Shown one piece after another: positions 24,947 to 32,806 of a DNA stretch of 64,000 nucleotides. Position numbers and translations under genes: made by a program. Every line of letters begins with the position of its first letter. Position 1 is the stretch's first letter. Under the pieces are notes generated by a model. The model saw only the letters and a program-made list of their open reading frames with translations, ran no database searches and was not told the origin of the DNA. The stretch spans positions 1-64,000 of the forward strand of contig CANNQP010000013.1 of assembly GCA_947507875.1 (NCBI GenBank), written 5' to 3'. This stretch comes from Verrucomicrobiaceae bacterium (GTDB lineage Bacteria > Verrucomicrobiota > Verrucomicrobiia > Verrucomicrobiales > Verrucomicrobiaceae).

Positions 24947-26476
24947 ATGAAAATTCTGCCAATCGCATTGAACATCTTTTCTTGCCTGATTGCTGGTGTG
25001 CTGGCTGTCCAAGGGCAAGAATTGACTCCTGAGCAGGTGTCTGACTTTGCATCGCTAGAGAAGCTTGCGGCTCAGCTCGCGGCCAAGCCTTATCAAGCGC
25101 CTAGCCAGCAACTTGATCCATTCTTTGAAGGATTGAAGTATGATGGACATCGCCAGATAAGGTTTCGTCGCGACAAGGCTTTGTTTTCGGAGTTGGGGGA
25201 TGTGTATCGGGCGGAATTTTTTCATCCTGGCTGGATGTTTAAGAAACCGGTCCAATTTTATACTCTGCTAGGTGGGGCAAGTGCGCGGGTGCCCTTTGAT
25301 CAAAAACTTTTTGATTACGGTGAGTTGAAACTTCCAGAGAAGATCACGCCGCCTGCTGGTTATGCGGGATTTCGGTTGCTGGCTCCAGATGCTTTTTTGA
25401 ATAAGCCTTTTGAGTTCCTGGTGTTCATGGGGGCCAGCTACTTTCGTGCTGTAACTACGGAACTGGGGTATGGAATCAGTGCGCGCGGTGTGGCGGTAAA
25501 CACCCTTGGAGGCAAGTCTGAGGAGTTTCCTGATTTTACGCACTTTTGGTTTCAGCCTCCCAAGCCGGGAGACAAGTTCTTTAAAATTTTGGCTCTGCTG
25601 AATGGGCCAAGCATTACGGGTGCTTATCAATTTGATGTGATGCCAGGTAAAACCACGGAGACCCTGGTGAAAGCCACGCTGCATCTTAGGCAGCCTGTGG
25701 AAATGTTGGGGATCGCTCCTTTCTCAAGTATGTTTTGGTATGGAGAAAACAGCCATCCCAAGCCCTATGATTTTCGTCCCGAAGTCCATGATAGTGATGG
25801 TCTGCAGATTGAAATTGAAGGTGGGCCTTCGATCTGGCGTCCGCTCGATATCAGCCGTGATCTTCGGCTCAGTATCTTTGAAACAGATCGTTTGAAGGGA
25901 TTTGGTTTGGCAGAGCGAGATCGCGACTTTAATAACTTCCAAGATCTTGAAGCGGTTTATCATCGCAGACCGGCAGTTTGGGTGGAGCCCAAGAGTGGTT
26001 TTGGTAAGGGTTCCGTCGTATTGGTGGAGCTCTCCACGGGTGAGGAAACTTGGGACAACATTGTTGCTATGTGGAAGCCCGCTGTCTTGCCTGCGACACC
26101 AGCTGAGCCTCTCAAAGTCGAGTATCGCTTGGCATGGCTTGAAGAACATCTGCCCGGTCTTCTGGCCAAGGTCATTTCCACCAGGCGTGGATTTGTCATG
26201 GATAGTGACGATCATCTTTATGTGCTCGACTTCACTCGTGGATTGATTCCAGACGGTAAGCCTGCCGATTGGGTGCCAGCGATCGAAGTGGCCATAGCCA
26301 ACGGAGATGCTAAAGTGATCGATCAAAGAGTCATGCGTAGCAGTGAAACGGGCGGCTGGCGCGCTTTCTTCAAACTCGATGTGCCCGAGAAGACCCAACT
26401 CATCGAGATGAGTTGTGATCTCTTGGATGGCAAAAAGCCGATCTCAGAGCGTTGGATGTATCAGTGGCGAAGATAG
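24947..26476 (+). CDS. glucan biosynthesis protein, OpgG/OpgD (MdoG) family
   Basis: 509 residues with a signal peptide at about 1-23 (ends L-A-V-Q-G-Q-E). The MdoG domain follows: F-F-E-G-L-K-Y-D-G-H-R-Q-I-R-F-R at about 60-75, G-Y-A-G-F-R-L-L, F-L-V-F-M-G-A-S-Y-F-R-A and G-E-E-T-W-D-N-I-V-A-M-W are family blocks. OpgG/OpgD shape periplasmic beta-glucans in proteobacteria. No opgH-like glucosyltransferase is adjacent, so the partner must be elsewhere or the protein acts on another glucan. Starts 64 bases after the methyltransferase and converges with mpl. Confidence 0.9.
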   Translation: MKILPIALNIFSCLIAGVLAVQGQELTPEQVSDFASLEKLAAQLAAKPYQAPSQQLDPFFEGLKYDGHRQIRFRRDKALFSELGDVYRAEFFHPGWMFKKPVQFYTLLGGASARVPFDQKLFDYGELKLPEKITPPAGYAGFRLLAPDAFLNKPFEFLVFMGASYFRAVTTELGYGISARGVAVNTLGGKSEEFPDFTHFWFQPPKPGDKFFKILALLNGPSITGAYQFDVMPGKTTETLVKATLHLRQPVEMLGIAPFSSMFWYGENSHPKPYDFRPEVHDSDGLQIEIEGGPSIWRPLDISRDLRLSIFETDRLKGFGLAERDRDFNNFQDLEAVYHRRPAVWVEPKSGFGKGSVVLVELSTGEETWDNIVAMWKPAVLPATPAEPLKVEYRLAWLEEHLPGLLAKVISTRRGFVMDSDDHLYVLDFTRGLIPDGKPADWVPAIEVAIANGDAKVIDQRVMRSSETGGWRAFFKLDVPEKTQLIEMSCDLLDGKKPISERWMYQWRR

Positions 26477-26489
26477 AATCGTTGAAGCT

Positions 26490-27863
26490 TTATTCCAAGA
26501 CTTCAGCTAATTTGCTGTGTATGCCATCAAAGCCTCCATTGCTAAAGATGATGATGACATCGCCAGGCTGAGTTTGGTCTTTGAGGCGAGCCAAAATAGC
26601 CTGCGTATTCGCCTCATGGAAACAAGGTTTTCCAGACGCTAAAACGGATGCTGCCACAGCGTTGACATCGAGCCGTTGCTCCGCAGCTACTTTTTCCGGG
26701 TTTGCGACCGCAGCGACGATGCTACCGTCAGCTTCTTTGAGGGCTTCGATCAGTTCAGCTTGCAAAACATTCCGGCGGCTGGTGTTCGATCTAGGTTCAA
26801 AGATGGCCCAGAGGCGACGTCCAGGAAACTTCTGACGAAAGCCACGCAGGGTTTCCCGAATGGCGGTTGGATGATGACCGAAATCATCAATAATCGTGAT
26901 GCCGTTGACTTCGGCGCGAACGGTCTGCCTTCTCCTCACGCCACGAAAGCTCGCTAGGCCGCTTCGGATTTCTTCGTCAGATAAGCCTGCATGACGTGCA
27001 GCACAAATGCACATGGCTGCATTTCGGACATTGAACTCGCCAATCATAGGCACGGTGAAGGCTACGCCATTCAAGGTGAAGCTCGTGCTTTCAGGATCTG
27101 CAGATGTGATGGCAATGACTTCATCACAAGCACTTCCCAAACCTACTTTGAGGGTGAGAGCATAACTCTTCAGAGAGAGGCAGTTTGCGTCATCGCCGTT
27201 TAGAAGAACCAATCCGTTGCGAGGCACGCTGTTGAGCAATCGCTGAAACGTGAGGCGAATGTCATCGAGATCGCGAAAGATGTCGGCATGGTCAAATTCG
27301 ATGTTATTGATGACTGCGCATTCTGGCAGGTAGTGAAGGAACTTACTTCTTTTGTCGAAGTAAGCTGTGTCATATTCGTCTCCCTCAATGACAAAGAATT
27401 CACTGTGATTGAATCGAGCTCCTGTGGCGAAGTTTTCCGGCACTCCTCCAATCATGTAACCTGGATTGCGTCCTGCATGCTCTAAGATCCAAGACAGCAT
27501 GGTGGTTGTGGTCGTTTTGCCGTGTGTGCCGCTGATGACAAAACTGCGTTTGCCCTGAATCACTTCGCGGCGCAGCATTTCTGCCATGCTCGTGTAGGGG
27601 AGTCTCCGCTCCAGCATGACCTCTAGCTCTTCATTGCCTCGGCTGATGGCGTTTCCGACGACAAAAAGATCTGCTTGAGCCGGTAGATTACTGCCTTGGT
27701 AACCTTCGGTGACGGTGATGCCAGCCTCTCGCAGAACATCTGACATGGGCGGATATACTTTTTCGTCAGAGCCTGAAATTGTGTAACCCAGTTGACGCAT
27801 GGCGACGGCCGTGGATCCCATGGCGGTGCCACAGATGCCGATAAAATGTAGATGTTTGGACAT
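26490..27863 (-). CDS. mpl: UDP-N-acetylmuramate:L-alanyl-gamma-D-glutamyl-meso-diaminopimelate ligase
   Basis: 457 residues, a Mur ligase of the Mpl branch that recycles murein tripeptide by joining it to UDP-MurNAc with ATP. The N-terminus H-F-I-G-I-C-G-T-A-M-G (5-15) binds the uridine moiety, the ATP loop is G-T-H-G-K-T-T at 112-118, and the C-terminus I-I-I-F-S-N-G-G-F-D-G-I-H is diagnostic of Mpl rather than MurC. Cytosolic. Convergent with the opgG-like gene, 13 bases apart. Confidence 0.95.
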   Translation of the reverse strand: MSKHLHFIGICGTAMGSTAVAMRQLGYTISGSDEKVYPPMSDVLREAGITVTEGYQGSNLPAQADLFVVGNAISRGNEELEVMLERRLPYTSMAEMLRREVIQGKRSFVISGTHGKTTTTTMLSWILEHAGRNPGYMIGGVPENFATGARFNHSEFFVIEGDEYDTAYFDKRSKFLHYLPECAVINNIEFDHADIFRDLDDIRLTFQRLLNSVPRNGLVLLNGDDANCLSLKSYALTLKVGLGSACDEVIAITSADPESTSFTLNGVAFTVPMIGEFNVRNAAMCICAARHAGLSDEEIRSGLASFRGVRRRQTVRAEVNGITIIDDFGHHPTAIRETLRGFRQKFPGRRLWAIFEPRSNTSRRNVLQAELIEALKEADGSIVAAVANPEKVAAEQRLDVNAVAASVLASGKPCFHEANTQAILARLKDQTQPGDVIIIFSNGGFDGIHSKLAEVLE

Positions 27864-28019
27864 GGGGAAATCAGAGGCCAGTGCCAGGAAATTTGAAACG
27901 CAGGGCGTAAAGCAGGAGTGTGGACCGTCAAGTAGTTAAAGGTGAGGAATCATGCGAATAGAGGCGAATTCGATAGGATAAAGGTGGCACCGCATCTGCT
28001 CTATTCGTGACTACTAACC

Positions 28020-29312
28020 ATGCAGCATGTTCCCATTGCCCATCTAGGTCCAGGCATCTACCCTTCTCCGATTCATCAAATCGGCGGTGTAGAGGCTCCT
28101 TTCAAACAGGACGATAGGGATCGCGTCCTTTACGATAGCTCCTTGCGTGGGCTTGAGGCTCCTGATCGAGCCATGACTTTTGAGGAAGCGGGCCCACGCG
28201 AGCAGTTGTTTTTTGATCCGCCGAAAACGACCGTAGGCATCGTGACCTGCGGTGGATTGTGCCCAGGCTTGAATGACATCATCCGTGGCATCGTCAATCA
28301 ATGCCATCGGCAATATGGGGTGACTCGAATTTTGGGATTTCGTTATGGCTATGAGGGATTGGTTCAACGGTATGGGCACACGCCGCTGACGTTGCGACCT
28401 GATTCAGTTGCACAGGTTCATACATTTGGGGGAACCATTTTGGGCAGTTCACGTGGCCAACAGCCCATCACAGAGATGGTGGACACCCTGGAAGACATGG
28501 GCATCGACATTTTGTTTGTCATTGGTGGAGATGGTACATTGCGGGGAGCATCTGCCTTGGTCGCGGAGATTGCCCGACGAGGTTTGCGCAAGGCGGTTGT
28601 TGGAATTCCAAAAACCATCGACAATGACATCATGTTCCTCGACAAAAGCTTCGGTTTTGAGACAGCTTTTGCGGAAGCCGTGAACGCGGTCAAATGTGCT
28701 TACACCGAGGCCTGCGGTGCCGTCAATGGGGTGGGGCTTTTGAAGTTAATGGGCCGGGATAGCGGCTTTATTGCCTGCTTTGCGGCTCTAGCAGGCAGCA
28801 ATGTGGATTACGTTTTGATTCCTGAGGTGCCTTTCACGTTGGATGGCACTGGTGGCTTGCTGGAGTCGCTTCGTTACCGTCTTGCGAAGCGCGGTCAGGC
28901 CGTGATCGTGGTGGCTGAGGGGGCTGGTCAAGATTTGCTACAAACCGACGGAAGTACCGATGCGAGTGGTAACATGCGTTATGGCGACATCGGATTGTTT
29001 TTGAAAGATCAGATCAATGGCTTCTTCAAATCGCGACGCATGGAAGTGAACCTGAAGTACATTGATCCAAGCTATATTGTCAGAAGTGTGCCAGCGAATG
29101 CGCAGGATAATGTGTATTGCTCACGGCTAGCGCATGCCGCTGTTCATGCCGCGATGGCTGGCAAGACCAACATGCTTGTGGGGCGCTGGCATGGTGCCTT
29201 CGTTCATCTGCCGTTGGAGATGGTCACGCGAGGTCGTCGTAAAGTCGATCCAAACAGTGAGCTTTGGCATGCGGTTTTGGAGAGCACGGGACAACCTGCT
29301 AGGTGGTCATAG
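28020..29312 (+). CDS. ATP-dependent 6-phosphofructokinase family protein
   Basis: 430 residues, PfkA superfamily. Phosphoryl-donor site G-G-D-G-T at 169-173 and catalytic P-K-T-I-D-N-D at 197-203. In this family the Gly in GGDGT is associated with ATP use, whereas PPi enzymes have GGDD; the Lys in PKTIDND is found in PPi enzymes and also in the long ATP-type enzymes of plants and trypanosomatids. The combination therefore points to an ATP-dependent enzyme of that long group. The 70-residue N-terminal extension before T-V-G-I-V-T-C-G-G also fits. Converts fructose 6-phosphate to the 1,6-bisphosphate in glycolysis. Confidence 0.9.
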   Translation: MQHVPIAHLGPGIYPSPIHQIGGVEAPFKQDDRDRVLYDSSLRGLEAPDRAMTFEEAGPREQLFFDPPKTTVGIVTCGGLCPGLNDIIRGIVNQCHRQYGVTRILGFRYGYEGLVQRYGHTPLTLRPDSVAQVHTFGGTILGSSRGQQPITEMVDTLEDMGIDILFVIGGDGTLRGASALVAEIARRGLRKAVVGIPKTIDNDIMFLDKSFGFETAFAEAVNAVKCAYTEACGAVNGVGLLKLMGRDSGFIACFAALAGSNVDYVLIPEVPFTLDGTGGLLESLRYRLAKRGQAVIVVAEGAGQDLLQTDGSTDASGNMRYGDIGLFLKDQINGFFKSRRMEVNLKYIDPSYIVRSVPANAQDNVYCSRLAHAAVHAAMAGKTNMLVGRWHGAFVHLPLEMVTRGRRKVDPNSELWHAVLESTGQPARWS

Positions 29313-29325
29313 TGTTGCGACTAAA

Positions 29326-31209
29326 TTAGTGAGCTGCTTGATTGTAGTAGGCGCGCTCCTCGGGCATCATGGATGATTTGGGATCAATCTGGCTAAGCAG
29401 CTGTCGAGTTGTTTCTTCCGCATTGCTGGCCTGAGTGCTGCGCGCCATTGCAGCAATGATGGCACGCTGACCTTGGCTCAATTGGTCTGACAAAGGGTCC
29501 ACCGAGGAAAGAGCACGAACCACCCCTGGCATGTCACGCAATCGCCAGGCTGCCATGGCGATGAAGAATCGGCGTTGCATGTCATCCGGTTGGGCTTGAT
29601 TGAATTGGCCGGCTTGCATCGCTGCGAGTTCAAGACTTTGGCCGGTCAGCAGGCAGGCATAAAGATGTTCGTCTTGATATCGATGGTCTTCTGGCCAACG
29701 GCGTACTGCTTCTGCTGTGCTGGCCAGATAGCGTTCGGTGTTGCCATTCGCTTTGGTAGCTCGAATCAGGCCATCGTAGCCTTCACGTTCGAGAGCACGA
29801 TTTCGGGATAAGCTGGTGAACGCCTCTTCAGCAATATCGAAATGCCTTCGCTCTTCAGCATATTTGGCCAAGAGTTTGAGCAAGTCGGCGCGTTGTTCCG
29901 TGTCTGCGGCTGCTTTGGCGGTGATCAAAGCAGCACGAGTTTCCTCAGGGGATTTCTGACTGACAAAAGCGAGGTGAGCCCGATAAAAGGCGAGCACGGC
30001 GTGATTTAGAATTTTGCCTGCACGACGATCACTAATGAGTCGCTCCATGGCGTCAAATCGTCTCAGAAAGGTCATCGCCGTCAGTAGGTTTTCCAAGAGG
30101 GGTTGGTGTTGTAGCGCCTCATCCTCTGTAATGAGTGAGACCACGCGCAAGTGCTCATTCTGTGGGGGTTCTAGCAACCATCGAACATAAGGCGTGAGAT
30201 CGTCCCCTTTGAGTTCTTGAGCTTTTTGCACTACTTCAGCCACAAGTTGCGGACGACGGAGGGGATCCAAGCGCACTTGCTGCCGAAGCGCCATCACTTC
30301 ATGCCAGCCTTTTTTCAAAGGATGCTTCACGAGTGCTGAGATCAAACGTCTAGATTCGTCAGGCGGAAGGTCGTTGATATCATTGATTAACTCTAGCGCA
30401 GCAAGGGAGGTGTCATCCTTGCCCTCGCCGACTTTCCAAGCCCTTCGTAGTCCTTCAGATTCTTCGACTGGTTTTCCTGAAGTAATCTGCGCACGAGCTA
30501 GACGCAAAGCGTGATCACGGTCTTCAGGATGCTTTTCCGCGTAAGTTTTCATGGCCTGCAGTACCATGTCGTTCTTCTGGGTGCCTCCCCAGACCTGCTG
30601 GGCAAGGTACATCAGGCTATCATCAGCCGCTTGTTCGACGAATAATTCGGAGAGGAGGGTGGAGGCTTCTTGGGGACGTCCGAGGGCCACCAAAGCGCGC
30701 ACGCGCATGATGCGGTCGGCTCGCGTGGTTGCTTTTTGACGTTCCAATTGATCTAAAAAATGCAGCGCTTCGGGGCGCTTCATCATGGTTAGGTATTCCG
30801 CGGTGAGGCGCACGGCATTCACATTGTCCGGCGAAATTTTAACCGCGCGCTGAACCTTGTCCCAGCCCTGCATGTAGTTTTTGTCATGCGTTTCCTGGAG
30901 CGCTTCTTGATACAGACGCTCCGCCCGCCAGTCTTGAATGGCATCCTTGGCAGGACGAGCAAAGCGTAGGCCTAGCGCAATCATGCTGATGCAGCCGATG
31001 ATCAGCAGTGTGATCGCGGTGATCTTTGCCGTCAGGGATTGCCGGTCTTTGTGCGCTTGAGTGGGGGGCACGAGCCATTCCCAGGCTAGGCGCAGCGGCC
31101 GCAACAGCGTGGCGACTTTGCCCGCCTTAGCGGATGAGGATTGAGGATCAAAATTCTGGCTGGAGAGCACTCTTGCGGTTGGGGAATAAGTTGGAGAGAA
31201 GCTGAGCAT
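29326..31209 (-). CDS. membrane-anchored TPR-like protein of unknown function
   Basis: 627 residues with one membrane segment at about 62-83 (T-A-I-T-L-L-I-I-G-C-I-S-M-I-A-L-G-L). After it the protein is a continuous run of helical pairs resembling tetratricopeptide repeats, for example Q-G-W-D-K-V-Q-R-A-V-K-I-S-P-D-N-V-N-A. The first 60 residues are polar, Ser-rich and probably cytoplasmic. No catalytic motif is visible; a scaffold role is possible. Ends 13 bases from the convergent phosphofructokinase gene. Confidence 0.75.
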   Translation of the reverse strand: MLSFSPTYSPTARVLSSQNFDPQSSSAKAGKVATLLRPLRLAWEWLVPPTQAHKDRQSLTAKITAITLLIIGCISMIALGLRFARPAKDAIQDWRAERLYQEALQETHDKNYMQGWDKVQRAVKISPDNVNAVRLTAEYLTMMKRPEALHFLDQLERQKATTRADRIMRVRALVALGRPQEASTLLSELFVEQAADDSLMYLAQQVWGGTQKNDMVLQAMKTYAEKHPEDRDHALRLARAQITSGKPVEESEGLRRAWKVGEGKDDTSLAALELINDINDLPPDESRRLISALVKHPLKKGWHEVMALRQQVRLDPLRRPQLVAEVVQKAQELKGDDLTPYVRWLLEPPQNEHLRVVSLITEDEALQHQPLLENLLTAMTFLRRFDAMERLISDRRAGKILNHAVLAFYRAHLAFVSQKSPEETRAALITAKAAADTEQRADLLKLLAKYAEERRHFDIAEEAFTSLSRNRALEREGYDGLIRATKANGNTERYLASTAEAVRRWPEDHRYQDEHLYACLLTGQSLELAAMQAGQFNQAQPDDMQRRFFIAMAAWRLRDMPGVVRALSSVDPLSDQLSQGQRAIIAAMARSTQASNAEETTRQLLSQIDPKSSMMPEERAYYNQAAH

Positions 31210-31319
31210 GCCTCAGGTCGCGGCATGGCGTCAATCTCGGTTTCGCTCATCCGAACTCAGGAACTCATGGTTGGTGTGCGAAAGCAGCCAAGGAAACTGC
31301 GTATGGTAAGCTGATTCTT

Positions 31320-32765
31320 ATGAAGCTCTCTCGGTTCGCTTTTATTCTGGCATCTCTTGGTTCCTGCCTAGTTGGCATGGCTTCACCAGCCTTAGGTTTG
31401 CAGGCTGGGGCGGCGACGAGCAACATTACCCCTGAGATCGGTGGCTTCGTGGTGGGTGGTTTTTCTCCTTTTCCCTCCACGCATATTCACGATGAGCTGC
31501 ATGCACGTTGCTTGGTTCTGGATGATGGTCAGCAGCGCCTTGCCATCGTGGTCTGCGATCTGCTTGGGGCCGCCCGCCAGATGTTTGATGAAGCCGCCCG
31601 TTTGGTGGAAAAAGAATGCGGCATTTCCAGATCGGCTCTGCTCATGTCTTGCACTCACACGCACTCTGCTAGCAGTGCACTGTCCGACAATCGGTATGAT
31701 TCGGTTTCGATGGAGCTCACGGCTTATCAGCGCTTTGTGGCACGGCGTATCGCCGATGGGGTTCGCCGGGCGGTGAATCTTTTGCAGCCTGCGGAAATCG
31801 GTTTCGCTTCCATCGACGTGCCGGGCCAGGTTTTCAATCGGCGCTGGTTCATGAAGGACGGAACCGTGCCGCCCAATCCTTTTGGCGGCATCGACCGTGT
31901 GAAGATGAATCCCGGTCATAGTCCAAATTTGGTCAAGCCGGCCGGTCCGACGGACCCGCAGGTCTCGCTTTTGGCCGTGCGAGCCAAGTCCGGTAGCTGG
32001 ATCAGTGTGCTGGCAAATTACTCCCTGCATTATGTGGGTGATGTCGGGGCAGGGCACATTTCCTCGGACTACTTTGGTGTCTTTTGTCAGAGGCTTGAAG
32101 GGCTGCTCGATGCCAAGGATCAAGATCCGCCATTCGTGGCTCTGCTGAGCAATGGCACCAGTGGCGATGTGAACAACAACGATTACAGCCGCCCCACGGG
32201 GCCCCCAGGTCCGAAGTATTCAAAAATCCGAAAAGTGGCTGAGGAGGTCGCGCAGGCCAGTGTGAAAGCCCTGCGATCGGTCGCTTGGCTGTCTGAAGCA
32301 AAGTTGGATTCTCGTTTCACCGATCTCCAGGTGAAGCAGCGGCGTCCGACACCTGAGCAAATCACTTGGGCTGAACAGACGCTAGCCCAGCCAGTGGTCT
32401 TGGGAAAAGGCAGCGCGAGCATCCTGCCGCGTGCTTATGCAGAGCGTTGCTTGAAGCTCAAAGATGCCCCCGAGCAGATTCGCCTTCCGGTTCAGGCACT
32501 GCGCATCGGGCCCGCGGCAATCACGGGCATTCCGTGCGAGACCTTTGCGGAGACGGGGCTGGACCTGAAAGCCAGGAGTCCCTTTCAGCCGACTTGGACT
32601 CATAGCATTGCAGGCGGATACTTTGGCTACTTGCCGACGCCGCCCCAGCATGAGCTAGGCGGTTATGAGACTTGGCTTGGCACCAGTCGCTTGGAGCCCC
32701 AGGCCAGTGTGAAAATCACCGAAACCCTTATGAAGCAGCTTCGTGACATGCAGGCGAAACCTTGA
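31320..32765 (+). CDS. neutral/alkaline ceramidase-like secreted hydrolase
   Basis: 481 residues with a signal peptide (about 1-26). Starts with L-Q-A-G-A-A-T-S-N-I-T-P at 28-39 and has C-T-H-T-H-S-A-S at 111-118, with His113 and His115 placed as zinc ligands in the neutral/non-lysosomal ceramidase superfamily. L-H-Y-V-G-D-V-G-A-G-H-I-S-S-D-Y and N-G-T-S-G-D-V-N-N also match. The C-terminal ceramidase domain seems reduced, as in many planctomycete and verrucomicrobial relatives whose substrates are unknown. Followed closely by the alpha/beta-hydrolase gene, probably the same transcript. Confidence 0.8.
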   Translation: MKLSRFAFILASLGSCLVGMASPALGLQAGAATSNITPEIGGFVVGGFSPFPSTHIHDELHARCLVLDDGQQRLAIVVCDLLGAARQMFDEAARLVEKECGISRSALLMSCTHTHSASSALSDNRYDSVSMELTAYQRFVARRIADGVRRAVNLLQPAEIGFASIDVPGQVFNRRWFMKDGTVPPNPFGGIDRVKMNPGHSPNLVKPAGPTDPQVSLLAVRAKSGSWISVLANYSLHYVGDVGAGHISSDYFGVFCQRLEGLLDAKDQDPPFVALLSNGTSGDVNNNDYSRPTGPPGPKYSKIRKVAEEVAQASVKALRSVAWLSEAKLDSRFTDLQVKQRRPTPEQITWAEQTLAQPVVLGKGSASILPRAYAERCLKLKDAPEQIRLPVQALRIGPAAITGIPCETFAETGLDLKARSPFQPTWTHSIAGGYFGYLPTPPQHELGGYETWLGTSRLEPQASVKITETLMKQLRDMQAKP

Positions 32766-32806
32766 TCGTGATTTACTGGCTGCCTCTCCCAACACTTCCC
32801 GTCATC

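Noticed and set aside
31392..32123. 243-residue minus-strand open frame opposite the ceramidase-like gene
   Set aside because: No conserved features; the plus-strand product has clear family motifs.
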